Shown here piece after piece: positions 1 to 7,697 of a stretch of 64,000 bases of DNA. The position numbers and the translations under genes are program-made. Under the pieces are notes generated by a model. That model saw only the letters and a list, made by a program, of their open reading frames with translations, searched no databases and was not told where the DNA came from. Position 1 is the first letter of the stretch, and the number at the start of each line of letters is the position of its first letter. The stretch comes from CAVVEQ01 sp963747315. Its GTDB lineage: Bacteria > Chloroflexota > Anaerolineae > Anaerolineales > Anaerolineaceae. Location of the stretch: positions 62,001 to 126,000 of the forward strand of contig CAVVEQ010000007.1 in NCBI GenBank assembly GCA_963747315.1, read 5' to 3'.

Positions 1-1499
1 TCCAGCGCGCTTTCCGGTTCCTTGAACCACTCCAAGGTGGGATGCTCTGCATCAACCGCCTCATAATTGTTGGCATAGAGCACCAGGTCCACCGGTACCC
101 CGCGGGTGATGACCTGGTAGGTGGTCACCGGCAGGATCACGCGCGCGTTAGTCTGGTCCGGGCTCATGATGATGGTGCGGTCGATCTGGCCGAAGGCATA
201 GCCGGTCTGCAGGTCATCCAGGCGGATGAATGCGCCGGTTTCGGTGCCGAACCCCAGGATGTGCCCGTTCTGCGCGCCAGTGAGCGAGCCCATGTCGTCG
301 GCGATGATGGTGATCTCTTCGATCTCGTCCTTGCCGATGATGCGGAAGGCTTCCAGCGATTCGGATTTTCCCGCCCCGGTATCGCCCATGATCAGAACGG
401 TCATTGGCTCGCGTTCGTGAATGCGCAGCGTGACCATCGCACCGTGAAAGGGCAGCCGACCGCGTTTCATCATCACGATATTGTGCAGGGTGAGGGTCAT
501 TTTCTTCAGGTAACCGAAATACCCAAACACATCGGATTCAGGCACCGCGGCGATGAGCATGTCGTTCTTTTCGTCGTCGTAGAAAATGGTCTGCCCTTTG
601 CCGAGAGCCGGAAAGTCTTTCTCCGGCACGCCGAAAAGATATGCAGCGTCCGGGCGGCCCTGCAGGTCCTTCTCATCCGCCAGTTCAAACAGGTTGCAGA
701 GAGAAAACCCCAGCTCGGCAAATTTGAGCGAAAAATAGATCATGATGAGCAGCGGACCCACCTTGGCCGGGTAGCACAACCAATCCTTGCTGGAAAGCTG
801 CAATCCCTCGAGCGGGTTTTTGTCCACGCGCTCAAAAACTCCGCTGCGCTTGTTCATGGGCGGGTTGAAGATGAGCGGCGGGTAGATCAGGATCTGGCGA
901 ATGACGGCAATATCGTTGAGTTTCCGGTATAGCTGCGTGGTGTAAGCCGCATCCTTGGGCAGGGCAATGGCTGCCACTTCTGCCGCCGCGCGGACCTGGC
1001 GGTAGATGCGCGGGTGGGTACCGGTGATGTTCTCCTGCAATTCGCGGTAGGTGCTGCGCACCAGGTGGGTGAGAGATTCCACCGTGTTGTTGAAGGTCTG
1101 ATAGGGACGGCGGTCGAAGCTATTACCTGCCGAGTCACATATAATGAAGCGCTGCAGGCTGCGCCAGTAGTTATAGAGGTATTCAATGAAATCGTTGAGC
1201 AGCTGCCGGTCGCGAAGGAATTGCTCAGCCTCCGGCATGATCTTGATGACCATCTCGGGGGGGATCTTGAGCACCAGCTTCATGAATTCAATCAGCCGTT
1301 GGATATCCTTCTCGGCAACGAGGTGCCGGTCGAACACCCGCAGCATGGGGCTGTTGCGCTTCACCAGCTTGTGGATCGCCTGGCTGATGATGCGGTTGGC
1401 GAGCTTGCTGGAAAGCAGCTCATCGGCATTTTCGCACAGCCGGTCACCCGTCCGCAGGATCACCTTGTCGTTATAGATTTTGTAGGATATCTTTTCCAT
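1..1499 (-). CDS. PEP carboxykinase-like P-loop protein, 3' end beyond the window
   Basis: An uninterrupted minus-strand frame starts at the ATG at 1497-1499 (MEKISYKIYN) and runs off the left edge, about 499 codons without a stop. Around residue 366 there is a P-loop, GDTGAGKSES, preceded by LPFHGAMVTL. A phosphate-binding loop in this setting is typical of the PEPCK/HPr-kinase fold, and related long proteins are annotated as phosphoenolpyruvate carboxykinase. The loop differs from the classical ATP-PEPCK motif (GLSGTGKTT), so catalysis of oxaloacetate to PEP conversion is uncertain; a kinase-like or regulatory role is possible. The N-terminal 350 residues are helical-looking with no motif I recognise. 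The catalytic C-terminus cannot be judged because it is cut off. I am confident that this is a gene and less so about its function. Confidence 0.6.
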   Translation of the reverse strand, partial: MEKISYKIYNDKVILRTGDRLCENADELLSSKLANRIISQAIHKLVKRNSPMLRVFDRHLVAEKDIQRLIEFMKLVLKIPPEMVIKIMPEAEQFLRDRQLLNDFIEYLYNYWRSLQRFIICDSAGNSFDRRPYQTFNNTVESLTHLVRSTYRELQENITGTHPRIYRQVRAAAEVAAIALPKDAAYTTQLYRKLNDIAVIRQILIYPPLIFNPPMNKRSGVFERVDKNPLEGLQLSSKDWLCYPAKVGPLLIMIYFSLKFAELGFSLCNLFELADEKDLQGRPDAAYLFGVPEKDFPALGKGQTIFYDDEKNDMLIAAVPESDVFGYFGYLKKMTLTLHNIVMMKRGRLPFHGAMVTLRIHEREPMTVLIMGDTGAGKSESLEAFRIIGKDEIEEITIIADDMGSLTGAQNGHILGFGTETGAFIRLDDLQTGYAFGQIDRTIIMSPDQTNARVILPVTTYQVITRGVPVDLVLYANNYEAVDAEHPTLEWFKEPESAL

Positions 1500-1523
1500 G
1501 TTCTTCGCTTTCTGCACCGGGAT

Positions 1524-1552
1524 AACAAAAGGGAACGGATGGCGCCGTTCCC
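1524..1552 (-). terminator. Hairpin with T-rich tail before the PEPCK-like gene
   Basis: GGGAACGG (1531-1538) pairs with CCGTTCCC (1545-1552) across a 6-nt loop. Read on the minus strand it is followed by TTTTGTTATC. It lies about 150 bp after the end of the oxidoreductase gene and just before the PEPCK-like start, so it may be a terminator for the former or an attenuator for the latter. Confidence 0.45.
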
Positions 1553-1699
1553 TGGGTTGGACTACCTTGCGGTATAAGCTTTAGCTCAACCTCGCGGGGG
1601 ACGGTCCCTGGTGATGCGGACCGGGTTATTATCCTGGATAGGCTTTTTCATTGAATAACTAATGAATTGTACTCCAAAATCTGGATGAGGCGCAACGGA

Positions 1700-3228
1700 T
1701 CACGCCGGCTCTTCGGTCTTGAACTTTACCCCATCCTCCTTGCAGATCGCCTGGAAGAGCCGCCTGGCCGACATCACCCCCGTGGGCAGCCCGCCGCCCG
1801 GTTCCACCCACTGACCGCACAGGTAAAAATTCGCAAGCCCCGGCAGCTTTTGGGAAAGCGGCTTCATCACCGTGCCGGCATTCTCGCGGGTGATCATCCA
1901 GCCCTCAAAGGAACCCCGCCAGTTGCCGGTGTAACGCTCAAAGGTAAGCGGCGTGGCCACATCCACCATCTCCACATCCGCTCCGATGCCCGGAAAGCGC
2001 TCCTCCAGCCCGGAAACCACCTCGCGCGCCACCTGGCCCTTCTTTTCATCATAGGCAGCCCGGTCCGCGGAGAGTTCCTTCCAGTACTGGTAGTCGGAGG
2101 GCAGCATCACCACGATGCTGGTCTTTCCTTTTGGCGCCAGGGTAGGGATCCTGGTTGAAGATATGAATGGGGAGGCGTTCCACAGTACGTTCCGCCGATA
2201 TCAATGGCATGCCTGAGCGGAGTGCTGAAACCGGAAACGGTCACCGGCACTTCGGCAAAAGAGCGCTTCACCCCGATCCCCACATAGAGCAGCGGGGGGA
2301 AGGGCTTCCACTCGCGGTACATTTTATCGATGGATTCATCCTTATATTTTCCCTCCAGCATTTCGTAGATGGTCGTGTGCCCATCCGCCGCGGAGATGAC
2401 TCTGCCAGCGCGATGCTCGTTGCCATCCGCCAGGCGGATGCCGACCGCGCGCCCGTTTTCTACCAGGATCTTTTCCACCCGTGCCTTGTAGGTGATCTGC
2501 CCGCCAAGTGCCAGGAAGCGTTTTTCCAGCGCCTCAGACATGGGCAGCGACCCGCCGATGGGGTAACCTGCGTTCTGATTGTTTAGATAGGAGAAGGTGA
2601 ACAGCATGAAGAAGAGCGGAAAATCCGGCATCCACAATTCCCGAAAGGCGTCCCGCAGAACCGGGTCCTTGATTTTCGGAAGGTATTCCTCTGTGGTCGT
2701 TTTCATCCAGTAATTCAGCTTCCTGCCGTTCACCAGGAAGAACCACCCGGCAGAGAGCCCTCTTTGAATTTTTTTAAATACGTTCTGGCTCCCTGAAGGG
2801 CTATCCATGAAAGCGGACATGCGCGTACCCATGCGGATGCCCGAGATCAGCTCGCGAATCGCTTTTTCATCTCCCGGGAACATTTTCAGCAGGTGCGCTT
2901 CCAGGCTGTCGGTGTTGCAGTAAAAAATGATCGTTCGCCCGTCGGCAGCTTCGTAGCGCGCGTATTCTTCCGCGTCGACGAATTCCCGGTTTTGCGCCAG
3001 GCCCACCTCCTGCCAGTACTGGTTCATGCCGCTCTTCGGATTGGAGCCCACCAGCCAGTGGATGCAGCCATCGATGGTGTAGCCCTTGCGCTTCCAGGAG
3101 GTGCACAAGCCACCCGGTTTATCGTGCAGTTCGAAGATATGAGCCTGGTAGCCGTTGAGCCGCGCGTAGATACCAGCCGAAAGCCCGGCGAAACCCGCCC
3201 CGATGATGATCATGGATTTATCCGGCAT
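1700..3228 (-). pseudogene. FAD-dependent oxidoreductase, phytoene desaturase/retinol saturase type, frameshifted
   Basis: The N-terminus MPDKSMIIIGAGFAGLSAGI is a Rossmann FAD-binding motif (GxGxxG) followed by the PGG sequence seen in CrtI-like amine oxidase/desaturase proteins. The first frame (3228 to about 2195) is continuous for some 345 residues. It then shifts twice between about 2195 and 2145: the stretch VERLPIHIFNQDP sits in a third frame, and the tail resumes in another frame at LAPKGKTSIVVM. The conserved C-terminal FAD motif GQWVEPGGGLPTGVMSARR is intact in the last part (to 1700). Rejoined, the protein is about 508 residues, normal for the family. Two single-base indels in an otherwise conserved gene suggest sequencing error rather than decay. 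The substrate is unknown, and no carotenoid genes lie nearby. Confidence 0.75.
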
Positions 3229-3290
3229 GGAAGACCTTTCTAATCAGAATGCATTCATTATAGAAAGAAATGGGAGGGGGTTCAATATGG

Positions 3291-3317
3291 AAAACAGAAA
3301 AGACCCTCGCGGGTCTT
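3291..3317 (-). terminator. Terminator downstream of tRNA-Arg
   Basis: Stem AAGACCC (3300-3306) with GGGTCTT (3311-3317) and a TCGC loop. On the minus strand it is followed by TTCTGTTTT. It lies just past the tRNA-Arg gene and its partial copy. Confidence 0.7.
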
Positions 3318-3320
3318 GGA

Positions 3321-3343
3321 GTGTGTCCCAGGCAGAACTCGAA
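3321..3343 (-). repeat. Partial copy of the 3' end of tRNA-Arg
   Basis: A 23-bp segment is identical to 3419-3441, which carries the acceptor and 3' T-arm strand of the intact tRNA. Upstream of this copy (minus sense) a sequence like the tRNA D-loop (GATTGGATGGGC) is still visible, but the anticodon arm and the 5' half of the T stem do not pair. It is therefore a decayed tRNA duplicate or a leftover attachment-site half. Confidence 0.65.
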
Positions 3344-3421
3344 CATCGTCCCCTCAATGGGGATCAAAACCTTCTCTTCAAAACAAATCTGCCCATCCAA
3401 TCGACGGGCAGGCGCGGTGTG

Positions 3422-3495
3422 TGTCCCAGGCAGAACTCGAATCTGCAACCTTTTGCTCCGCAAGCAAACGCTCTATCCAATTGCGCTACTGGGAC
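3422..3495 (-). tRNA. tRNA-Arg, anticodon GCG
   Basis: A 74-nt cloverleaf on the minus strand: acceptor GTCCCAG/CTGGGAC, anticodon stem TTTGC/GCAAA with the 7-nt loop TTGCGGA giving anticodon GCG, a 5-nt variable loop, and T stem GCAGA/TCTGC with loop TTCGAGT. The D stem GCGC/GAGC has one G-A mismatch. CCA is not encoded (the sequence after the discriminator A is CAC). GCG is unusual for the bacterial CGN box, which is normally read by ACG (inosine). Confidence 0.9.
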
Positions 3496-3510
3496 ATTCG
3501 AAGCGCGCTA

Positions 3511-3539
3511 AATATACCGCCCTCAGGCAGAATCGTCAA
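3511..3539 (-). promoter_or_regulatory. Promoter of tRNA-Arg
   Basis: On the minus strand TTGACG (3534-3539) and TATATT (3511-3516) are separated by exactly 17 bp and lie 16 bp upstream of the mature tRNA 5' end. Confidence 0.75.
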
Positions 3540-3605
3540 GCGAAGGTTCCCCTTTCAAAAAATGGTTAAAAGGGGAGCCATATTCGCTTGAAAAAAAACG
3601 AACAC

Positions 3606-3938
3606 TTAGAACGAGTTGAAGCCCAGGCTGCCAATAGCGCCCATCACACCGAGCACGAGCACCACCCCGACGCAAATGCCGATGACGGTCAAGCCAAGGT
3701 TGACCCACCCGAGGATGATCCCCGCGGTAGCCATATCTTCGCCTTTTAATGCCCCGGCGCTTTTGCGAATATCACCTTTTGCTGAGTAGCCCACCGTAAC
3801 AGCCACGATCCCGGCGATGAGCGGTAGCAGGATGAACCCAAGGATGCCAAATACCAGGCTCACCACGGCCTTTCCACTCGTCTGCGGGGTTGCAGCAACT
3901 GGTTCAGGTTGAACGACCACTTGTTGATTCTCAGACAT
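3606..3938 (-). CDS. DUF4190 small membrane protein
   Basis: 110 residues. A short Pro/Gln-rich N-terminus is followed by two hydrophobic segments (about residues 26-50 and 78-103). Between them the polar stretch YSAKGDIRKSAGALKGED precedes MATAGIILGWVNLGL; this AxAGIILGW pattern is characteristic of DUF4190 proteins. The start is preceded by GGGAGGAAGAA on the minus strand. The function of the family is not known; members usually sit in small stand-alone units. The next gene on the same strand (4026-4376) is also a small membrane protein, but no operon link is certain. Confidence 0.75.
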   Translation of the reverse strand: MSENQQVVVQPEPVAATPQTSGKAVVSLVFGILGFILLPLIAGIVAVTVGYSAKGDIRKSAGALKGEDMATAGIILGWVNLGLTVIGICVGVVLVLGVMGAIGSLGFNSF

Positions 3939-4025
3939 TTCTTCCTCCCGGATTTCCTTATGATGAAGTTTTCAGACAGGTATTATAGCGATTTTTGCGC
4001 CGAAAAGTTGCACCCCCTTCAACTC

Positions 4026-4376
4026 TCACCCGTTTTGGGAGGAACCCCGCTCCCGGATGGCTGCCAGCGCTGAGGCGCGGGTATTCTCTTCCATTGCGAT
4101 CAACAGGTTGATCAACTCGCCGATCGCGTAGATGCATAGCGCGCCGATCAATCCGAACACCAGCACCAGCAGAGCTCCAAACAACCCGGCTGCGAACCCT
4201 GCCGAACCCATATCCACAAAATTCCCGGTCCCCATCACGCTGCTCATCATCTGCGGACCAGCGGAGGCTGCCACGATGGTCAGGCCGCAAGCAATCACCG
4301 CGAAGATCCCCGCCACGATCCCCAGCACCTTTAAAACGCTGGCTGTGAACCTCAAGATGCCAAATTTCTTCTGCAT
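4026..4376 (-). CDS. Small membrane protein of unknown function
   Basis: 116 residues with two long hydrophobic segments (about 12-40 and 62-92) and a polar, charged C-terminus (EENTRASALAAIRERG). I do not recognise a family; the arrangement resembles DUF4282-like small integral membrane proteins. The start MQKKFGILRF has an AAGGAGTG ribosome site on the minus strand. A divergent promoter region separates it from the M23 peptidase gene. Confidence 0.6.
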   Translation of the reverse strand: MQKKFGILRFTASVLKVLGIVAGIFAVIACGLTIVAASAGPQMMSSVMGTGNFVDMGSAGFAAGLFGALLVLVFGLIGALCIYAIGELINLLIAMEENTRASALAAIRERGSSQNG

Positions 4377-4481
4377 AGTACACTCCTTTTCAAAACAGCG
4401 ACTGATTGGTAGGAAAAATGCAACATAAATTTAATAACCATAAGTATAAATGGATTCTCATACGCTTCTAATCCAGGTAAA

Positions 4482-4510
4482 TTGACCCGGAAAATTCCCT
4501 GTGATAAGAT
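4482..4510 (+). promoter_or_regulatory. Promoter of the M23 peptidase gene
   Basis: TTGACC (4482-4487) and TAAGAT (4505-4510) with a 17-bp spacer, 20 bp before the start codon at 4530. Confidence 0.65.
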
Positions 4511-4529
4511 GATTTCCAGGCAGTAAAAA

Positions 4530-5744
4530 ATGACGCTTCCAAATGATCGCGTTCCTGCGCCTAAGCAAGCAGGCAAGGACCCCAGGCATTCCAAATCACG
4601 CACGCCAGAACCGCCAACCAGCGGCAGCAGCCGCTTTGGCCAGGTTTGGGAGGCGCTCGTCCGTTTGGGGTTGGGTGAAGTATCCATGCGCGCAGCTGCC
4701 GGAGTGGTGATGATCCTGCTGGCGCTGGTGGTCGTCTGGGTGATGGGAAAATTTTACCTGGGCGGGACGATTGATTCGCCCTCCGCATCAGTGCAGGCAG
4801 CCAGCCAGCCCACCGAGTCCGCGCCGGTGAACCTGCCGGATTTTCAACCCCTGGCGCTGGTGCACGGCGTGAGCCGTGAGGCCGATCTGCACACCATCCT
4901 GCCCGCCCGCCCACGCTTCGACGTGGTCTCCTACACTGTGGAGCAGGGCGACACCATCTTCGGTATCGCCGAGAAATTCAACCTCAAACCCTCCACCCTC
5001 CTTTGGGGAAACTATATGACTTTGCAGGATAACCCCCACTTCCTCAAGCCAGGCATGGAACTGAACATCCTGCCCCAGGATGGCACCTATTACCAATGGA
5101 CGGCAGCGGACGGCTTGAATGGGGTGGCCAAATACTTCAAGGTCGCTCCGGAAGAAATCATTAACTGGCCCGGCAACCGCCTGGATGCCGCCACGCTTGG
5201 GGATTACAGCAAACCCAACATCCCGCCCGGGACCATGCTCTTCATTCCCGGGGGTACGCGCGAGTTCATCACCTGGAGCGCGCCGCGCATCACCCGCTCT
5301 GACCCGGCCGTTGCCAGGGTGTTGGGTCCCGGGTATTGCGGCACCATCGGGGATGGCGCGGTGGGCACGGGAACATTCATCTGGCCGGCACCTCAGCATC
5401 ATGTTTCCGGTTACAACTACTCCCCGGAAACAAACCACGCCGCCATTGATATCGGCGGGTATGTGGGCGAAGCGATCTTTGCCTCCGATAACGGCGTGGT
5501 CGTCTACTCCGGGTGGAATGACCACGGATATGGATACATGATCGTCATCGACCACGGCGGCTGGCAGACGCTTTACGCCCACCTGAGCGCGATCAACGCC
5601 ATCTGCGGGCAGAGTGTTTTCCAGGGGGATGTGATCGGCGCGCTGGGCAGCACAGGTAACTCCAGCGGCCCTCACCTGCACTTTGAAATGCGCAGCGACG
5701 AGTACGGGAAGGTGGATCCCAACCACTTCCTGCCGCCGCCGTAG
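4530..5744 (+). CDS. LysM and M23 peptidase, cell-wall endopeptidase
   Basis: 404 residues. A cytoplasmic N-terminus of about 50 residues is followed by one membrane segment (about 54-76, GVVMILLALVVVWVMG) and an extracellular part. A LysM domain is at about 133-178 (YTVEQGDTIFGIAEKFNL). A second, weaker LysM-like repeat follows (about 190-236). The C-terminal lysostaphin-type M23 domain carries the zinc ligands in NHAAIDIGG and GPHLHFEM, plus the catalytic-region YAHLSAI. The protein probably cuts peptidoglycan cross-links while bound to glycan, during growth or division. It is convergent with the acetyltransferase gene. No frame damage is seen. Confidence 0.9.
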   Translation: MTLPNDRVPAPKQAGKDPRHSKSRTPEPPTSGSSRFGQVWEALVRLGLGEVSMRAAAGVVMILLALVVVWVMGKFYLGGTIDSPSASVQAASQPTESAPVNLPDFQPLALVHGVSREADLHTILPARPRFDVVSYTVEQGDTIFGIAEKFNLKPSTLLWGNYMTLQDNPHFLKPGMELNILPQDGTYYQWTAADGLNGVAKYFKVAPEEIINWPGNRLDAATLGDYSKPNIPPGTMLFIPGGTREFITWSAPRITRSDPAVARVLGPGYCGTIGDGAVGTGTFIWPAPQHHVSGYNYSPETNHAAIDIGGYVGEAIFASDNGVVVYSGWNDHGYGYMIVIDHGGWQTLYAHLSAINAICGQSVFQGDVIGALGSTGNSSGPHLHFEMRSDEYGKVDPNHFLPPP

Positions 5745-5814
5745 AAGCGGGTTGAGAAGTTGGTAGATGAATTATTAAATTGTCAAACAAACCCCTATTC
5801 ATCAAATTTTCAAC

Positions 5815-6393
5815 TCAACTCTTAATGATCTTCCTCATCACCGGATGGTGCTCGCTACGGCGGGCGGCTTCGCTGAATCCGGCCTGCTCGAACACGGTGG
5901 TAATCCCCACATATGCGCTCACACCGCTCAGCCGTTCATAGGGGTCCATCGGGTAACCTTCCACGATCCTGGCACCCTGCGAGGCGGCGTAATCCACCGC
6001 GGCATTGATCAGCGGCAGCATCAACCCTTTCTTGCGATGTGATTTCGCCACAAAAAAGCAAACGATCGACCACACGGGCTGGTCATCCACCGGGGCTAGC
6101 ACCTTCGAAGTTTTTAGCAGCACGAACTCTTCCCTTTTCCCCACCGAGATCCACCCAACCTGCAGACCTCCATCGTACGCCAGCAGTCCCGGAACAGTGC
6201 CTCCATCCACGATCACCTTCAGCGCCTCGCGGAATGGTTCCCCCTGGCCTTTGGTGAACTCCTTGCGCGGGACGCGCCAGTACATGCACCAGCAGCCGGC
6301 GCAGGCACCCCGCGGCCCGAATAAAGCCTCGAGATCCGCCCAATTCTCCGGTGTAACCGGTTTGAACACATATTGCGGTTTTTCTTGATCCAT
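5815..6393 (-). CDS. GNAT-family N-acetyltransferase
   Basis: 192 residues from the ATG at 6391-6393, chosen because AGGGAGG lies 7 nt upstream; longer in-frame extensions lack a ribosome site. The sequence contains a Cys/Trp-rich N-terminal block (GACAGCWCMYWRV) followed by VCFFVAKSHRKKGLMLPLI, the acetyl-CoA pyrophosphate-binding loop of GNAT enzymes (R/K-x-x-G), and GYPMDPYE. Related proteins are annotated only as GNAT acetyltransferases, so the substrate is unknown. It is divergent from dnaN and shares its upstream region. Confidence 0.8.
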   Translation of the reverse strand: MDQEKPQYVFKPVTPENWADLEALFGPRGACAGCWCMYWRVPRKEFTKGQGEPFREALKVIVDGGTVPGLLAYDGGLQVGWISVGKREEFVLLKTSKVLAPVDDQPVWSIVCFFVAKSHRKKGLMLPLINAAVDYAASQGARIVEGYPMDPYERLSGVSAYVGITTVFEQAGFSEAARRSEHHPVMRKIIKS

Positions 6394-6494
6394 GCAAACC
6401 TCCCTGAAGGTCCCAAGTGCCATCTCGCAATTGGTGTAAAATGTAATGGTATTGTATCTATTTTGACCAATCATTTCTACTCGAGGTGGTGTCC

Positions 6495-7628
6495 ATGAAG
6501 GTGATGGTTTCCCAACCCCAGTTGGCGCACGGATTGAACCTGGTTTCGAAGGCGGTTTCGCCGCGTTCCACCCTGCCGGTTCTCGCCAATATCCTGATCG
6601 CCACCGAGGACGACGGCCGCCTGCGCCTATCCGCCACAAACCTGGAGCAGGGCATCACCGCCTGGATCCCCATGCAGGGCAGCGACGGCACCCTCACCAC
6701 CACCATTCCCGCCCGTATCTTTCAGGACCTGGTCAACACCCTGCCCTCTGAAATGGTCACGCTTGACCTCCCCGAGAACTCCATGAACCTCACCGTCAGC
6801 TGCGGCTATTCGGTGACCAGCATCAACTGCATCGACGCTGTCGAATTCCCCCCCATGCCCGTGCCTGACCTAAGCGAAGCTGTCGAATTGAATATCAGCG
6901 ACTTTAAAGAGATGATCCAACAGGTAGCCTTCGCCGCCTCCACCGACGACGCCCGCCCGGTTCTGCAGGGAGTCTCACTGAACATTGACGGAAATGAAGT
7001 CACCCTGGCTGCCACCGACGGGTTTCGCATCTCCGTCCGCAAAGCTTCGCTGACCAGCTCCATCCCCAACCCGGTTTCCGCCATCATCCCGGCCCGGGCG
7101 CTCACCGAGCTGGCGCGGATTGCAGCCGATGGAGATAAGTCCGTTCAAATGGCGCTTCCCAAGGGACGCGGGCAAGTGATCTTTCACCTCAAGGATGCCG
7201 AGCTGGTCTCCCAGCTAGTGGAGGGCAATTTTCCCGATTACCGCGTGATCATCCCGCGCTCCTCCAAGACCCGCACAATCCTGAGCACGGCGCAGTTTCG
7301 CGAAGCCTGCAAACGCTCAGAGATCATCGCACGCGAATCGAATAATGTCGTCCGGTTCAATATCCAACCAGCCGATTCCGGCCCCGGGGCAGTCATCATT
7401 CGCGCCACCTCCGAGGAAACCGGTAACATCGAAGACCGCGTGGAAGCAAACGTGGAAGGCCCGGAGCTGCTGATCGCGTTCAATGTCCAATTCCTCAACC
7501 AGGTTCTGGATGTCATCCACAGTTCCGAATTCTCGCTGGAAACGAATGCCAACAACACTCCAGGGCTTATCCGCCCGATGGGAGACGATTCCTTCGAGCA
7601 TGTCATTATGCCCATGCACCTGGGCTGA
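6495..7628 (+). CDS. dnaN: DNA polymerase III beta subunit (sliding clamp)
   Basis: 377 residues, the usual length for the bacterial beta clamp, with three similar domains of about 120 residues. Typical segments are MKVMVSQPQLAHGLNLVSKA at the N-terminus, PVLANILIA, LEGNFPDYRVIIP-like VEGNFPDYRVIIPR in the middle, and the C-terminal HVIMPMHLG. The ATG at 6495 is chosen because GAGGTGG lies 5 nt upstream; GTG codons at 6486 and 6489 are in frame but overlap that site. The protein forms the ring that tethers polymerase III to DNA. In many bacteria dnaN sits beside dnaA and oriC; here no dnaA is adjacent and the gene stands alone with its own terminator. Confidence 0.97.
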   Translation: MKVMVSQPQLAHGLNLVSKAVSPRSTLPVLANILIATEDDGRLRLSATNLEQGITAWIPMQGSDGTLTTTIPARIFQDLVNTLPSEMVTLDLPENSMNLTVSCGYSVTSINCIDAVEFPPMPVPDLSEAVELNISDFKEMIQQVAFAASTDDARPVLQGVSLNIDGNEVTLAATDGFRISVRKASLTSSIPNPVSAIIPARALTELARIAADGDKSVQMALPKGRGQVIFHLKDAELVSQLVEGNFPDYRVIIPRSSKTRTILSTAQFREACKRSEIIARESNNVVRFNIQPADSGPGAVIIRATSEETGNIEDRVEANVEGPELLIAFNVQFLNQVLDVIHSSEFSLETNANNTPGLIRPMGDDSFEHVIMPMHLG

Positions 7629-7650
7629 GATTATGGTTTGAAACCCGCAC

Positions 7651-7676
7651 CGCCCCCGGCACCGGGGGCGATTTTC
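7651..7676 (+). terminator. Terminator of dnaN
   Basis: CGCCCCCGG (7651-7659) pairs with CCGGGGGCG (7662-7670), followed by ATTTTC. It separates dnaN from the downstream gene. Confidence 0.75.
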
Positions 7677-7697
7677 TAGGAACTCCTGGATGCGATT

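Noticed and set aside
42..932. Long plus-strand reading frame opposite the PEPCK-like gene
   Set aside because: It is the complementary shadow of the minus-strand gene: composition (His/Asp/Val rich) is unnatural, and the minus frame has a P-loop and no stops.
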